Notes: generated by a model from the letters alone, not told the origin. A DNA stretch of 64,000 nt from Bhargavaea beijingensis (GCF_900101985.1 NZ_FNAR01000011.1:28990-92989), one strand, 5' to 3'; positions 18,013 through 29,137 are shown, numbered from the stretch's first letter. Numbers and translations are program-made.

Positions 18013-18058
18013 GAGGCATGCGCGTTCCCGTAAACTTGGGGACACGATGCCTCACTTT
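18013..18058 (+). terminator. Probable terminator of the cobalamin operon
   Basis: Stem GAGGCAT (18013-18019) / ATGCCTC (18047-18053), extended by an inner TTCCC/GGGGA pairing, followed by a short TTTT tract. Confidence 0.6.
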
Positions 18059-18089
18059 TGCTATTCGGGACAAAATTCAAAAATTATTG

Positions 18090-18118
18090 TTGACTGAATG
18101 CTCATTCATTATTACACT
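18090..18118 (+). promoter_or_regulatory. fadF promoter with TetR-type operator
   Basis: TTGACT at 18090-18095 and TACACT at 18113-18118 are 17 bases apart. The spacer carries a perfect inverted repeat TGAATG-CT-CATTCA at 18095-18108. This resembles the FadR operator of B. subtilis (TGAATGA...TCATTCA) with a shorter spacer. The TetR-family protein encoded at 25155 is the likely reader. Confidence 0.7.
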
Positions 18119-18208
18119 GGAATCATAAAGAGATACCGGAGCGGGCTTGGACTTCACCATGTGAAAGCGGATTCAATGCCGGCCGGTACCGGAAAGGGAG
18201 GGACCATT

Positions 18209-20374
18209 GTGAACCCATTGCTAATCGCCAACTGGATTCTGTTCCTGGCCGTCACTGCGTACGCGCTCGGATTGTTCACATACGTGGTCAAAACACGCAT
18301 TGACTTTATCAGGCTCGGGAAGAAAGAGGAGTTTGATGCCAAGATCGATGAACGGCTGCATGCGGTATGGACAAACGTCTTCGGACAGAAAAAGCTTCTG
18401 AAGGACAAGAAGAGCGGTACGATTCACGTCATGTTCTTCTACGGATTCCTTCTTGTTCAGTTCGGGGCAATCGACCTGATCTGGAAAGGGCTGAAGCCGG
18501 ATTCCCACTTGCCGTTCGGCCCGGTTTATCCGTTCTTCACTTTCTTCCAGGAAATCGTCGTCTTCATGATTCTCGTCGCGGTTGTCTGGGCGTTCTACCG
18601 CCGCTACGTTGAGAAGCTCGTCCGGCTGCGCCGCGGCTGGAAAGCCGGCCTCGTCCTGATCTTTATCGGAACCCTCATGCTGTCGACGCTCGTTGCAAAT
18701 GGCATGAACATGATCTGGCACGGCCATGGGACAACCTGGACGGAACCGATGGCTTCTGCGATCGCTTCCGCGTTCAGCTGGATGTCGCCGACAGCGGCCG
18801 CCGCCGTGTTCTTTGTCGCATGGTGGGTACACCTGCTGACATTGCTCGCGTTCCTCGTGTATGTGCCTCAGTCGAAGCACGCCCACCTGATCGCAGGTCC
18901 CGCGAACACGTATCTCATGCGATTTGACCGCAGGGGCAAGCTGGCGCCGATCGACTTCGCCGCGCTTGAGGAAGACGATTCGGAAGAAGAAGGCGGCGAA
19001 GAAGAGATGCCGTCGATCGGAGTCGGGAAAATCCAGGACTTCACACAGCTCCAGATGCTTGACTTTTATGCTTGTGTGGAATGCGGGCGATGCACGAACA
19101 TGTGCCCGGCAACCGGCACCGGCAAGATGCTGTCTCCGATGGACCTGATCACCAAGCTGCGCGATCACCTGACCAACACGGGCGCGGTCACGACCAAACA
19201 AAAACCGTGGGTGCCGCCGTTCATGTTCAACGACACACGCGGCAACCAGCTCGCGGTGGCGGCAGGCGCTGAAGGTGCGGTTATCGGCGATATCTACAGC
19301 CCATCCCTGATCGGGGAGGTCATCACGGAAGAAGAGATCTGGGCGTGCACCACCTGCCGGAACTGCGAGGATCAGTGCCCGGTCATGAACGAACACGTCG
19401 ACAAAATCATCGATCTCCGCCGCTACCTTGTCATGACGGAAGGCCGCATGGATGCCGACGCCCAGCGAGCGATGACGAACATCGAACGCCAGGGCAACCC
19501 TTGGGGCCTCAACCGGAAGGAAAAGGAGAACTGGCGCGAAGCGCGTCCGGACCTCCTCATCCCGACAGTCAAAGAAGCAAAAAAATCCGGAGAAGACTTC
19601 GAGTACCTACTCTGGGTCGGTGCGATGGGGGCATTCGACAACCGTTCCCAGAAAATCGCGCTGTCGTTCGCTCATCTTCTGAACGAAGCTGGCGTCAAGT
19701 TCGCCATCCTTGGAAACAAGGAAAAGAACTCCGGTGACACACCGCGCCGCCTCGGAAACGAATTCCTGTTCCAGGAGCTGGCCGAAGCGAACATCAAAGA
19801 GTTTGAAAAGAACGGAGTCAAGAAAATCATCACGATTGACCCGCACGCCTACAACATTTTCAAAAACGAGTATCCGGACTTTGGCTATCAGGCCATCGTC
19901 TACCACCATACCGAGTTTCTGCACAAGCTCCTCATGGAAGGCAAGCTGAAACCGAAGTACGCGGTGAACGAAAAGATCACGTTCCACGACTCGTGCTATC
20001 TCGGACGCTATAACGATGTGTACGATGCGCCGCGTGAAATTCTGAAGTCCATCCCGGGCGTCGAACTTGTCGAGATGGTCCGTAACCGCCAGGATGCGAT
20101 GTGCTGCGGTGCAGGCGGCGGGCTCATGTGGATGGAAGAAGACAAGGGACACCGGATCAACGTCGCCCGGACCGAACAGGCGCTGGAAGTCAACCCGTCC
20201 GTCATCTCTTCCGCCTGCCCGTACTGCCTGACGATGATCTCTGATGGCACAAAAGCGGTTGAAGTGGAAGACAAGGTCGGCACGTACGACGTTGCGGAAC
20301 TTCTTGAGCGCTCCATTTTCGGGGACAACCTGGAACCGGCGGCCGAAGAAGAGAAAGAACCGATTCTCCAGTAA
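18209..20374 (+). CDS. fadF: FadF-like heterodisulfide-reductase-type iron-sulfur protein
   Basis: A 721-residue membrane iron-sulfur protein related to B. subtilis FadF (YwjF). The N-terminal third has several membrane spans (near residues 5-30, 75-95, 110-135 and later). Two ferredoxin-type cysteine sets follow: Cys289/292/295/299 in VECGRCTNMCP and Cys380/383/386/390 in TTCRNCEDQCP. A C-terminal CCG-type cluster region has DSCYLGR and MCCGAGGG. It probably takes electrons from acyl-CoA dehydrogenation to the quinone pool. GTG 18209 follows GGGAGGG; earlier starts would overlap the promoter region. Confidence 0.87.
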   Translation: MNPLLIANWILFLAVTAYALGLFTYVVKTRIDFIRLGKKEEFDAKIDERLHAVWTNVFGQKKLLKDKKSGTIHVMFFYGFLLVQFGAIDLIWKGLKPDSHLPFGPVYPFFTFFQEIVVFMILVAVVWAFYRRYVEKLVRLRRGWKAGLVLIFIGTLMLSTLVANGMNMIWHGHGTTWTEPMASAIASAFSWMSPTAAAAVFFVAWWVHLLTLLAFLVYVPQSKHAHLIAGPANTYLMRFDRRGKLAPIDFAALEEDDSEEEGGEEEMPSIGVGKIQDFTQLQMLDFYACVECGRCTNMCPATGTGKMLSPMDLITKLRDHLTNTGAVTTKQKPWVPPFMFNDTRGNQLAVAAGAEGAVIGDIYSPSLIGEVITEEEIWACTTCRNCEDQCPVMNEHVDKIIDLRRYLVMTEGRMDADAQRAMTNIERQGNPWGLNRKEKENWREARPDLLIPTVKEAKKSGEDFEYLLWVGAMGAFDNRSQKIALSFAHLLNEAGVKFAILGNKEKNSGDTPRRLGNEFLFQELAEANIKEFEKNGVKKIITIDPHAYNIFKNEYPDFGYQAIVYHHTEFLHKLLMEGKLKPKYAVNEKITFHDSCYLGRYNDVYDAPREILKSIPGVELVEMVRNRQDAMCCGAGGGLMWMEEDKGHRINVARTEQALEVNPSVISSACPYCLTMISDGTKAVEVEDKVGTYDVAELLERSIFGDNLEPAAEEEKEPILQ

Positions 20375-20422
20375 GCCGTTGCAGATACTTTGAAAATTCG
20401 ATACAATGAAATAAATGAAAGA

Positions 20423-20446
20423 GGGAGTGCCGGTCACTCCCTTTTT
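20423..20446 (+). terminator. Rho-independent terminator after fadF
   Basis: Perfect 7-bp stem GGGAGTG / CACTCCC with a 5-base loop and a five-T tail. Confidence 0.85.
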
Positions 20447-20455
20447 ATTGGAGTT

Positions 20456-20484
20456 TTGTCGAGCGAGCGTTCAGTCACTCATTG
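20456..20484 (+). promoter_or_regulatory. Candidate mmgA promoter/operator
   Basis: The sequence CGAGCGAGCGTTCAGTCA at 20460-20477, read on the minus strand, matches the fadF operator region in 15 of 18 positions (TGACTGAAYGCTCRYTCR). Weak promoter boxes TTGTCG and TCATTG flank it with a 17-base spacer, the same geometry as at fadF. Confidence 0.45.
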
Positions 20485-20555
20485 GACCGGCGCTGCCCGA
20501 CATTGTCTCAATCCGACATGAAAACGCTCTCAAAACCAAAAGGGGGAAATCGATC

Positions 20556-21761
20556 ATGGCAAGAACGGCGATTCTTGGCGGGGCACGAACACCATTCGGA
20601 AAATTCGGCGGGCTGCTCGCGTCTCAGACGGCAAGCGATCTTGGAGGAGTGGCGATCCGGGCAGCCTTGGAACGGACCGGAACATCACCGGAAGAAGTAG
20701 ACGAAGTCATCATGGGAACCGTCCTGCAGGGCGGCCAGGGACAGATCCCGTCGCGGCAGGCCGCGAACAAGGCAGGCATCCCGTGGAAGGTGAAGACCGA
20801 AACGATTAATAAAGTCTGCGCATCCGGCATGCGCGCGGTGACACTCGGCGACCAGCTTATCCGCCTCGGCGAAGAGCAGGTGATCGTGGCGGGCGGCATG
20901 GAATCGATGTCGAACGCACCGTACTATATGCCGAAGGGCCGCTTCGGCCTGAAGATGGGCGATGCGCCGCTGGTCGACGGAATGATCCATGACGGGCTGT
21001 CCTGCTCGTTCCACCCGGACCGGGTGCATATGGGCACGTACGGGAACAGCACCGCGGAAACGATGGAGCTGACGCGCGAAGCCCAGGACGAATGGGCGCT
21101 CCGAAGCCATGAGCGCGCCGTGAAGGCGATCGATGAAGCCCTGTTTGTGGAAGAAACCGTGGCGGTCGAGGTACCCGCACGGAGAGGGCAGACCATCCTC
21201 GTCGGGGAAGACGAGGCACCCCGCCGCGATACGTCTTACGAGACGCTTGCGAAGCTGAAGCCGGCATTCGGCAAGGAAGGCACCATCACGGCCGGCAACG
21301 CGCCGGGAGTCAATGATGGCGCCTGCGCGCTCGTCCTGATGGATGCCGATCATGCGATTCAGCAAGGCAAGGATGTGCTGGCTGAGATCATCGCCCATGC
21401 GGAAGTCGCCGTGGAGCCTGAAAACTTCCCTCAGACACCGGGGCTTGTCATCAATAAAATCCTGGAAAAGACGGGCAAGTCGCTGGAGGAAATCGACCTG
21501 TTCGAGATCAACGAAGCGTTTGCGGCCGTGTCGCTCGCCAGCGCGAAAATCGCAGGGCTCGATCCGGAGAAAGTCAACGTCAACGGCGGCGCAGTCGCGC
21601 TCGGCCACCCGATCGGTGCGAGCGGCGCACGGATCATTTTAACACTCGCGCATGAGCTGAAGCGCCGTGGCGGCGGCACCGGCATCGCTGCAATCTGCTC
21701 GGGCGGCGGCCAGGGGGATGCCGTCATGATCGAAGTACCAAAACAGGGACAGGGGGAATAA
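20556..21761 (+). CDS. mmgA: Acetyl-CoA acetyltransferase (thiolase)
   Basis: A 401-residue thiolase II-type enzyme that interconverts two acetyl-CoA and acetoacetyl-CoA, or cleaves 3-oxoacyl-CoA. The nucleophile is Cys88 in [11 protein letters not shown]; the C-terminal GHPIGASG His and the [11 protein letters not shown]ys are present. It starts the mmgA-mmgB-mmgC-acdA-tetR-icmF cluster. ATG 20556 has an AGGGGGAA ribosome site; the open frame upstream is not coding. Confidence 0.93.
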   Translation: MARTAILGGARTPFGKFGGLLASQTASDLGGVAIRAALERTGTSPEEVDEVIMGTVLQGGQGQIPSRQAANKAGIPWKVKTETINKVCASGMRAVTLGDQLIRLGEEQVIVAGGMESMSNAPYYMPKGRFGLKMGDAPLVDGMIHDGLSCSFHPDRVHMGTYGNSTAETMELTREAQDEWALRSHERAVKAIDEALFVEETVAVEVPARRGQTILVGEDEAPRRDTSYETLAKLKPAFGKEGTITAGNAPGVNDGACALVLMDADHAIQQGKDVLAEIIAHAEVAVEPENFPQTPGLVINKILEKTGKSLEEIDLFEINEAFAAVSLASAKIAGLDPEKVNVNGGAVALGHPIGASGARIILTLAHELKRRGGGTGIAAICSGGGQGDAVMIEVPKQGQGE

Positions 21762-21763
21762 AC

Positions 21764-22615
21764 ATGGACATCAAACACGTCATGGTCATCGGAGCCGGAC
21801 AGATGGGCGGCGGCATCGCACAGGTGTGCGCCCAGGCCGGGTTCGACGTGACCCTAAATGATATCAGCGAAGAAGCCTATGAAAAAGGACTCGGTGTCAT
21901 CACGAAAAATCTTTCCCGCGGAGTGGAAAAGGGCCGGATGACGGAAGAGGAAAAAGAAGCCGCGCTCGGCCGCATACGGAAGTCGACGGATCTTTCCGAT
22001 GCGCAGCATGCCGACCTGATCATCGAGGCGGCAGTTGAAAAAATGGCGATCAAGCAGTCAATCTTCAAGCAGCTTGACGAACACGCGCAGGAACATGCGA
22101 TTTTATCAACGAACACATCCGCGCTGCCGATCACGGAAATTGCCGCTGTCACCAACCGGCCGGGACAAGTGATCGGGATGCACTTCATGAATCCGGTGCC
22201 GGTCATGAAGCTGGTGGAAATCATCCGGGGCCTCGCCACAACCGATGAAACGTACCAGGCGGTCGAGGACATGACGAGGAAGCTGTCCAAGACGCCGGTC
22301 GAGGTGAACGACTATCCGGGATTCGTCTCGAATCGCGTGCTCATGCCGATGATCAACGAAGCGATTTTCACGTTATATGAAGGCGTCGCAACAAAAGAAG
22401 CCATCGACGAAGTGATGAAACTTGGCATGAACCACCCGATGGGCCCGCTCCAGCTTGCGGACTTTATCGGCCTGGACACTTGCTTGTACATCATGGAAGT
22501 GTTGCAAGACGGTTTCGGCGATCCGAAATACCGCCCGTGCCCGTTGCTCCGCAAATACGTCAACGCCGGCTGGCTCGGCAAAAAGTCGGGCCGCGGTTTT
22601 TACATCTACGAATAA
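21764..22615 (+). CDS. mmgB: 3-hydroxybutyryl-CoA dehydrogenase
   Basis: A 283-residue NAD(P)-dependent dehydrogenase with an N-terminal Rossmann motif [12 protein letters not shown] and the catalytic [13 protein letters not shown]. The C-terminal helical domain has [12 protein letters not shown] and GRGFYIYE. It oxidises 3-hydroxyacyl-CoA to the MmgA substrate. It lies two bases after mmgA, in the same transcript. Confidence 0.94.
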   Translation: MDIKHVMVIGAGQMGGGIAQVCAQAGFDVTLNDISEEAYEKGLGVITKNLSRGVEKGRMTEEEKEAALGRIRKSTDLSDAQHADLIIEAAVEKMAIKQSIFKQLDEHAQEHAILSTNTSALPITEIAAVTNRPGQVIGMHFMNPVPVMKLVEIIRGLATTDETYQAVEDMTRKLSKTPVEVNDYPGFVSNRVLMPMINEAIFTLYEGVATKEAIDEVMKLGMNHPMGPLQLADFIGLDTCLYIMEVLQDGFGDPKYRPCPLLRKYVNAGWLGKKSGRGFYIYE

Positions 22616-22657
22616 GCCGGGCCGTCTGCACGGCATTTATTAGAAGAGGTGCACACC

Positions 22658-23794
22658 ATGGATTTTACATTCAACGAAGAGCAGAACATGATGCGCCGGA
22701 TGGTGCGCGACTTTGCGAAAAACGAGGTGGAACCGTTTATCCCCCGGATGGAGGCCGGCGAGTTCCCGCGTCCGCTGCTTGAAAAGATGGGGGAGCTCGG
22801 GCTTATGGGCATCACGGTGCCCGAAAAGTATGGCGGCTCCGGAATGGACTACACCAGCTACATCATTGCAATCCATGAGCTGTCCAAAGCAAGCGCCGTC
22901 ATGGGTGTGATCCTGAGCGTCCATACGTCGGTCGGCATCAACCCGATCCTGAAGTTCGGGACGGAAGAGCAGAAACAGGAGTATATCCCGAAGATGGCGT
23001 CGGGCGAGTATCTCGGCGCATTCTGCCTCACCGAGCCGTCCTCGGGATCTGATGCCGGCGCGATGAAGACAAAGGCCGTAAAAAAAGACGGCCACTACGT
23101 GCTGAACGGTTCCAAAGTGTTTATCACGAACGGGGGCGAGGCGGATGTCTACATCGTTTTTGCCAACACGAATCCGGCAGCGGGAAGCCGCGGCGTCACG
23201 GCGTTTATCGTCGATAAAGGCACGCCGGGCCTCGTCATCGGCAAGGACGAGGAGAAGATGGGCCTCCACGGCTCCCGCACCGTCCAGCTGACGTTCGAGG
23301 ACATGAGCGTGCCGGAGAATAACGTGCTCGGCCAGGAAGGCGAAGGATTCAAGATCGCCCTCGCCAACCTGGACGCCGGCCGGATCGGCATTGCCGCCCA
23401 GTCGCTCGGTATCGCGGAAGCCGCGACCGAAGCGGCCGTCACTTATGCAAAGGAACGGGTGCAGTTTGGCAAGCCGATTGCGGCAAACCAGGGAATTGGC
23501 TTCAAGCTCGCCGACATGGCGACATCTGTGGAAGCGGCACGTCTTCTCGTCTACCAGGCGGCCGACCTGTACGGCCGCGGCCTGCCCGCCGGCAAGGAAG
23601 CCTCGATGGCAAAACTGTTCGCCTCCCAGGCGGCCATGGACTGCGCCATCGAAGGCGTCCAAGTCTACGGCGGTTACGGCTACACTGAAGACTACCCTGT
23701 GGAACGCTATTTCCGCGATGCGAAAGTGACGCAGATCTATGAAGGCACGAGCGAGATCCAGCGGATGGTCATCAGCAAACATCTCACAAAGTGA
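22658..23794 (+). CDS. mmgC: Acyl-CoA dehydrogenase MmgC-like
   Basis: A 378-residue FAD-dependent short-chain acyl-CoA dehydrogenase. FAD-binding stretches CLTEPSSGSDA and FITNGGEADVY and the C-terminal YGGYGYTEDYP with the catalytic Glu in IYEGTSE are present. It is closely related to AcdA encoded downstream. ATG 22658 follows AGAAGAGG. Its electrons probably pass via ETF to FadF. Confidence 0.9.
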   Translation: MDFTFNEEQNMMRRMVRDFAKNEVEPFIPRMEAGEFPRPLLEKMGELGLMGITVPEKYGGSGMDYTSYIIAIHELSKASAVMGVILSVHTSVGINPILKFGTEEQKQEYIPKMASGEYLGAFCLTEPSSGSDAGAMKTKAVKKDGHYVLNGSKVFITNGGEADVYIVFANTNPAAGSRGVTAFIVDKGTPGLVIGKDEEKMGLHGSRTVQLTFEDMSVPENNVLGQEGEGFKIALANLDAGRIGIAAQSLGIAEAATEAAVTYAKERVQFGKPIAANQGIGFKLADMATSVEAARLLVYQAADLYGRGLPAGKEASMAKLFASQAAMDCAIEGVQVYGGYGYTEDYPVERYFRDAKVTQIYEGTSEIQRMVISKHLTK

Positions 23795-24018
23795 GAGGCT
23801 CTGCGCCCACAAGCGGGCGTTGGGGCGAATCTCCTGGCCCGGCGGCATGAAAGATCAGAAAGGGCGGCCGAAAGATAATGAAGCCACGGCGAAAGATCAG
23901 AACCGGGCCGTGAATGATCAACAAGGCTGCCGCCTGCCGGTTGCTGCGCCCCGTATCACGCGCCCTATAAAAGGACTAATAAACGGCCCGGCCGATTGAC
24001 CGAAAGGTGGAAAACAAA
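23795..24018 (+). other. Spacer between mmgC and acdA with a short repeated motif
   Basis: 224 bases without a convincing gene. GAAAGATCAGAA occurs twice, and related GAAAGATAATGAA and GAATGATCAACAA copies follow. An open frame crosses it but has no ribosome site and no recognisable product. Confidence 0.4.
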
Positions 24019-25158
24019 ATGAACTTTAAATTGTCCGAAGAACATGAAATGATCCGGAAAATGGTGCGCGACTTTGCAGAAAAGGATGTCGCGCCGACAG
24101 CGGCGGAGCGCGATGAGGAAGAGCGCTTCGACGTGGAGCTGTTCCACAAGATGGCTGAGCTCGGCCTTACAGGCATTCCTTGGCCTGAAGAGTACGGGGG
24201 CATCGGTTCGGATTTCCTCGCATACGTCATCGCTGTCGAGGAGCTTTCCCGCGTCGATGCGTCCGCAGGTGTTGTCCTGTCGGCGCATACATCGCTTGCC
24301 GGCTGGCCGGTCTATAAATACGGCACGGAAGAGCAGAAGCAGAAGTATCTCCGTCCGATGGCGGAAGGCTCGAAAATCGGGGCTTACTGCCTGACGGAAG
24401 CGGGCTCAGGTTCTGATGCGGGCGGCATGAAGACGACCGCGAAAAAGGATGGCGACCATTACATTCTGAACGGTTCCAAGATGTTCATCACGAACGGAGG
24501 GATTGCCGACACGTACATCGTGTTCGCAGTCACCGACCCATCCTCGAAGCACAAAGGCACGAGCGCATTTATCGTAGAAAGTGATTTTGAAGGCTTCGCG
24601 GTCGGTAAAAAGGAGAAAAAGCTGGGCATCCGTTCGTCCCCGACAACAGAAGTCATCTTTGACAACTGCAGAGTCCCTGCCGAAAACCTGCTTGGCGAAG
24701 AGGGCCAGGGATTCATCATCGCCATGAAAACACTGGACGGTGGCCGTAACGGTATTGCGGCACAAGCGGTGGGCATTGCGCAAGGCGCGCTTGACCACTC
24801 GGTTGCCTACGCGAAGGAGCGCGAGCAGTTCGGCAAGCCGATCGCGGCAAACCAGGGCATCGGCTTCAAGCTCGCTGATATGGCAACTTCGATCGAGGCG
24901 TCCCGACTGCTCACTTATCAGGCAGCTTGGCTCGAGTCGAACGGCCTCCCGTACGGCAAGGAGTCCGCAATGGCGAAACTCATGGCTGGCGACACGGCGA
25001 TGAACGTTACGACGGAGGCGGTCCAGGTGTACGGCGGGTACGGCTATACGAAAGATTATCCGGTCGAGCGCTTTATGCGTGATGCGAAAATCACGCAGAT
25101 TTACGAGGGCACACAGGAGATCCAGCGCCTCGTCATCTCCCGTATGCTGACAAAATGA
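24019..25158 (+). CDS. acdA: Acyl-CoA dehydrogenase AcdA
   Basis: A 379-residue acyl-CoA dehydrogenase related to B. subtilis AcdA. FAD-binding [13 protein letters not shown] and [11 protein letters not shown] and the catalytic Glu in [10 protein letters not shown] are visible. Long stretches are identical to MmgC (for example [20 protein letters not shown]), so the two arose by duplication. In B. subtilis acdA neighbours fadF and rpoE; here the mmg genes, tetR and icmF are also in the block. ATG 24019 is preferred over GTG 24007. Its stop overlaps the TetR start. Confidence 0.92.
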   Translation: MNFKLSEEHEMIRKMVRDFAEKDVAPTAAERDEEERFDVELFHKMAELGLTGIPWPEEYGGIGSDFLAYVIAVEELSRVDASAGVVLSAHTSLAGWPVYKYGTEEQKQKYLRPMAEGSKIGAYCLTEAGSGSDAGGMKTTAKKDGDHYILNGSKMFITNGGIADTYIVFAVTDPSSKHKGTSAFIVESDFEGFAVGKKEKKLGIRSSPTTEVIFDNCRVPAENLLGEEGQGFIIAMKTLDGGRNGIAAQAVGIAQGALDHSVAYAKEREQFGKPIAANQGIGFKLADMATSIEASRLLTYQAAWLESNGLPYGKESAMAKLMAGDTAMNVTTEAVQVYGGYGYTKDYPVERFMRDAKITQIYEGTQEIQRLVISRMLTK

Positions 25159-25814
25159 CCGGCAAGAAAACGTCGGTGCGGCACGAGGTGAAGTCGTCGG
25201 TCAAGGATGAGTCACTGATCGAGAAGCGCCGCGACCAAATGATCCGCGGAGCGGTGAAGCTGTTCAGGGAGAAGGGGTTCCACCGCACGACCACGCGGGA
25301 AATCGCAAAGGAAGCGGGCTTCAGCATCGGCACACTCTATGAATATATCCGGACAAAGGAAGATGTCCTGTATCTCGTATGCGACCGCATCTATGAGGAA
25401 GTCAATCACCGCCTGTCTCCGCTTGCGGAAAAGCAGGGAACGCTGGCCGGCCTGAAGGATGCGATCCGCCTCTATATTGAAACGATTGATGCCATGGACG
25501 ACGAATTCACGGTCATGTACCAGGAGACAAAGTCCCTGCCGAGAACTGCACTCAGTTATGTGCTCGAAAAAGAACTTGAAATGGCGGGGCTGTTCGAGCG
25601 GATGCTGGCCGGCTGTTCGGAGGCGGGAGAAATCCGGCTTTCCGAAAAAGAAGCCAGGCTCGGCGCGCACCATATCATCGTCCAGGGACAGATGTGGGCG
25701 TTCCGCCGCTGGACGCTGCGCAAACAGTTCACATTGGGGGAATTCATCGATATGCTGACGGACCAGCTGCTTTACGGGGTGGCAGGCTGTCCGCAGGAGG
25801 GGGAAACAAAATGA
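25155..25814 (+). CDS. TetR-family regulator (FadR-like)
   Basis: A 219-residue TetR regulator with an N-terminal helix-turn-helix around residues 30-75 ([20 protein letters not shown] then [10 protein letters not shown]) and a mostly helical ligand domain. It is embedded between acdA and icmF with four-base overlaps on both sides, so it probably senses an acyl-CoA and controls this locus. The inverted repeat in the fadF promoter and its relative before mmgA are the likely targets. B. subtilis FadR is the closest functional model, but orthology is not shown. Confidence 0.82.
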   Translation: MTGKKTSVRHEVKSSVKDESLIEKRRDQMIRGAVKLFREKGFHRTTTREIAKEAGFSIGTLYEYIRTKEDVLYLVCDRIYEEVNHRLSPLAEKQGTLAGLKDAIRLYIETIDAMDDEFTVMYQETKSLPRTALSYVLEKELEMAGLFERMLAGCSEAGEIRLSEKEARLGAHHIIVQGQMWAFRRWTLRKQFTLGEFIDMLTDQLLYGVAGCPQEGETK

Positions 25815-28800
25815 CAACGGCACCAGTTGAAGTCTACAAGCCGGTGAACCATGTCCGGTTCGTGACGGCATCCAGCCTGTTCGACGGCCACGATGCCTCG
25901 ATTAACATCATGCGCCGCATCCTTCAGGCGAGCGGTGCGGAAGTGATCCATCTCGGACATAACCGTTCAGTCGAGGAAGTGGTCAATGCCGCCATCCAGG
26001 AAGACGTGCAGGGGATCGCGATTTCTTCCTACCAGGGTGGCCACGTCGAATACTTCAAGTACATGCATGACCTGCTGAAGGAAAAAGGCGCACCGCATAT
26101 CCGCATCTATGGAGGCGGGGGAGGCGTGATCATTCCGAAGGAAATCAAGGAACTTCAAGACTACGGCATTTCTGGCATCTTCTCCCCTGAGGATGGAAGA
26201 CGGCTCGGGCTTCAGGGCATGATCAATGAAATGTTGAAGCAGTGTGATTTCAAGACGTCCGAGAAAAAGGACCTCGGCCATCCTGAAGAGCTGACCGCGG
26301 ACAATGTGCCTCTCCTGTCCGGGTTGATCACGCTGGCGGAAGACGCGCACCTGAACCGGACCGAAGAAGCGAAAAAGATGCTGGAAGCCGTCCGGCAGAA
26401 GTCGAAAAACACGCCGGTATTTGGCATCACGGGTACGGGGGGCGCAGGGAAAAGCTCGCTGACTGACGAGCTGATCCGCCGGTTCCTCCATGAGCTGCCG
26501 GACAAAAAAGTCGCCATCCTGTCGATAGATCCGACCAAGCAGAAAACGGGTGGCGCGCTTCTCGGCGACCGGATCCGCATGAACGCCATCTTCAGCGACC
26601 GAGTCTACATGCGGAGCCTTGCGACACGGGGCTCACGCTCTGAGCTGTCCGGCGCCATCCGCGATGTTCTAGATGTCGTCCGTGCGGCAGGCTTTGACCT
26701 GATCATCGTCGAGACGAGCGGGATCGGACAGGGCGACGCCGAAGTCGCAGAGATCGCAGACGCGTCGATGTATGTAATGACGAGCGAGTTCGGTGCGCCG
26801 ACACAACTCGAAAAAATTGACATGATTGACTTTGCGGACCTCATCGCCATCAATAAGTTCGAGCGTAAAGGGTCCGAGGATGCACTTCGCCAAGTGCAGA
26901 AGCAGTACCAGCGGAGCCGCCTGCTGTGGGACCGCGAGCTTGATGAAATGCCGGTGTACGGTACGATCGCAAGTCAGTTCAACGACAAGGGCACTAACTC
27001 ACTGTTTGCGGCAATCGTCGATGTGCTGAACGGCAAATTCAACCTCGGCTGGGAAACGTCCTATAAGCAGTCTGTCAAAACGCAGAAGCAGAACGTCATC
27101 ATTCCGAATGACCGCCGCTATTATCTGCGCGAGATTACAGAAACGATCCGTGACTATCACAAGCACGCGAAACAGCAGGCAGAGCTCGGCCGCAGGCTGT
27201 TCCAGCTGAAAGGCACGCTCGCCATGATCCGCGAGAAAGGCGGGGACGAGGCACTCGAGGCATCCCTCCAATCGCTGATCGATGGGGTGAACAGTGAGCT
27301 GTCGACTGAGTCGAAGCGCATCCTTGAGAACTGGGAAAGCCTGAAGGAGGCTTACTCCGGAGAAGAATTTGTCACAAAAATCCGGGATGAGGAAATCCGC
27401 ACAATCCTCCGGACGGAAAGTCTGGCCGGCCTGAAAATTCCTAAGGTCGCCCTTCCGAAGTTCAAGGATTACGGGGAAATCCTCCGCTGGGTGTACGCGG
27501 AAAATGTACCCGGCTCCTTCCCGTATACGGCGGGCGTGTTCCCCTTCAAGCGCCAGGGTGAAGATCCGAAGCGCCAGTTTGCGGGAGAAGGGACGCCGGA
27601 GCGGACCAACCGCCGCTTCCACTATCTATCCAAGGACGACGATGCAAAGCGCCTGTCCACCGCATTTGACTCGGTCACGCTGTACGGCGAAGATCCGGCT
27701 TACCGTCCGGACATTTATGGCAAGGTCGGCGAGTCCGGCGTGTCGGTCTGCACACTCGATGACATGAAAAAGCTTTATGACGGTTTCGACCTGTGCGCCC
27801 CTTCGACGTCGGTCTCGATGACGATCAACGGGCCGGCACCGATCATTCTCGCCATGTTTATGAACACTGCGATCGACCAGCAGGTGAAGAAAAAGGAGGA
27901 AGAGCTCGGCCGCACGCTGAATGTTGAGGAATTCACGGAAGTGCGCCAACAGACGCTCCAGACTGTCCGGGGGACTGTTCAGGCGGATATCCTGAAGGAA
28001 GACCAGGGCCAGAACACATGCATCTTCTCGACCGAGTTCGCGCTCCGCATGATGGGGGATATCCAGCAGTATTTTATCGACCACAAGGTCCGCAACTATT
28101 ACTCGGTATCGATTTCCGGCTACCATATCGCCGAGGCGGGGGCCAACCCGATTTCCCAGCTTGCCTTTACACTGGCGAACGGCTTCACTTACGTGGAATA
28201 CTACCTGAGCCGCGGGATGAACATCGATGACTTTGCGCCGAACCTGTCGTTCTTCTTCTCGAACGGCCTCGACCCGGAATATACGGTGATCGGGCGCGTG
28301 GCACGGCGCATCTGGGCGATTGCGATGCGTGAGAAATACGGCGCTAATGAGCGCAGCCAGAAGCTGAAGTACCACGTCCAGACATCGGGGCGAAGCCTGC
28401 ACGCACAGGAAATCGACTTCAATGACATCCGGACGACGCTCCAGGCGCTTATGGCACTGCAGGACAACTGCAACTCTCTCCATACGAACGCCTATGACGA
28501 GGCAATCACGACGCCGACAGAAGAGTCGGTCCGCCGCGCGATGGCAATCCAGATGATCATCACAAAAGAACATGGGCTCTCGAAAAACGAGAACCCGCTT
28601 CAGGGCTCGTTCATCATCGAGGAACTGACCGACCTCGTCGAACAGGCCGTTCTTGCCGAGTTCGACCGCCTGAACGACCGAGGCGGTGTCCTGGGCGCGA
28701 TGGAGACCCAGTATCAGCGCGGCAAGATCCAGGAAGAGTCGATGTACTACGAGCACCTTAAGCATTCGGGTGAACTGCCGATCATCGGGGTCAATACGTA

Positions 28801-29074
28801 TCTGAACCCGAATCCGCCATCCGAGGAAGACATCGACAACATGGAACTTGCCCGTGCCACGAAGGAAGAGAAAGAGACCCAGATCAGCAATCTGAAGACA
28901 TTCCAGGAGCGGCATGGCGACCGCACGACGGAAGCCCTCGGCCGGCTGAAACAAGCGGCTGTGTCGGGAGGCAACATCTTCGAGGCACTCATGGATACGG
29001 TCAGAGTCGCGAGCCTCGGCCAGATTACGTCAGCCCTTTATGAAGTCGGCGGCCAATACCGCAGGAACATGTAA
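25811..29074 (+). CDS. icmF: Fused isobutyryl-CoA mutase IcmF
   Basis: A 1087-residue adenosylcobalamin-dependent mutase that interconverts isobutyryl-CoA and butyryl-CoA, with its GTPase chaperone in the same chain. The N-terminal B12 domain has FDGHDAS with axial ligand His27. The G-domain has the P-loop GTGGAGKSS at 208-216 and matches MeaI-type chaperones. The large C-terminal (beta/alpha)8 mutase domain follows from about residue 560. ATG 25811 overlaps the TetR stop (ATGA) and follows CAGGAGGGGG. It links valine or branched-chain acyl-CoA breakdown to the mmg enzymes and depends on the B12 made by the operon at 7.6-17.9 kb. Confidence 0.95.
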   Translation: MTTAPVEVYKPVNHVRFVTASSLFDGHDASINIMRRILQASGAEVIHLGHNRSVEEVVNAAIQEDVQGIAISSYQGGHVEYFKYMHDLLKEKGAPHIRIYGGGGGVIIPKEIKELQDYGISGIFSPEDGRRLGLQGMINEMLKQCDFKTSEKKDLGHPEELTADNVPLLSGLITLAEDAHLNRTEEAKKMLEAVRQKSKNTPVFGITGTGGAGKSSLTDELIRRFLHELPDKKVAILSIDPTKQKTGGALLGDRIRMNAIFSDRVYMRSLATRGSRSELSGAIRDVLDVVRAAGFDLIIVETSGIGQGDAEVAEIADASMYVMTSEFGAPTQLEKIDMIDFADLIAINKFERKGSEDALRQVQKQYQRSRLLWDRELDEMPVYGTIASQFNDKGTNSLFAAIVDVLNGKFNLGWETSYKQSVKTQKQNVIIPNDRRYYLREITETIRDYHKHAKQQAELGRRLFQLKGTLAMIREKGGDEALEASLQSLIDGVNSELSTESKRILENWESLKEAYSGEEFVTKIRDEEIRTILRTESLAGLKIPKVALPKFKDYGEILRWVYAENVPGSFPYTAGVFPFKRQGEDPKRQFAGEGTPERTNRRFHYLSKDDDAKRLSTAFDSVTLYGEDPAYRPDIYGKVGESGVSVCTLDDMKKLYDGFDLCAPSTSVSMTINGPAPIILAMFMNTAIDQQVKKKEEELGRTLNVEEFTEVRQQTLQTVRGTVQADILKEDQGQNTCIFSTEFALRMMGDIQQYFIDHKVRNYYSVSISGYHIAEAGANPISQLAFTLANGFTYVEYYLSRGMNIDDFAPNLSFFFSNGLDPEYTVIGRVARRIWAIAMREKYGANERSQKLKYHVQTSGRSLHAQEIDFNDIRTTLQALMALQDNCNSLHTNAYDEAITTPTEESVRRAMAIQMIITKEHGLSKNENPLQGSFIIEELTDLVEQAVLAEFDRLNDRGGVLGAMETQYQRGKIQEESMYYEHLKHSGELPIIGVNTYLNPNPPSEEDIDNMELARATKEEKETQISNLKTFQERHGDRTTEALGRLKQAAVSGGNIFEALMDTVRVASLGQITSALYEVGGQYRRNM

Positions 29075-29104
29075 GGGGAAGATGCTTTCCGCAAGAAAAA
29101 TTTC

Positions 29105-29137
29105 AGATGTCCCGCTTCCGCGGGACATCTATTTTTT
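29105..29137 (+). terminator. Rho-independent terminator after icmF
   Basis: Perfect 11-bp stem AGATGTCCCGC / GCGGGACATCT with a 4-base loop and six T residues. Confidence 0.93.

Noticed and set aside
23739..23999. An 86-codon frame over the mmgC-acdA gap
   Set aside because: It starts within mmgC, has no ribosome site and reads a short repeated motif.
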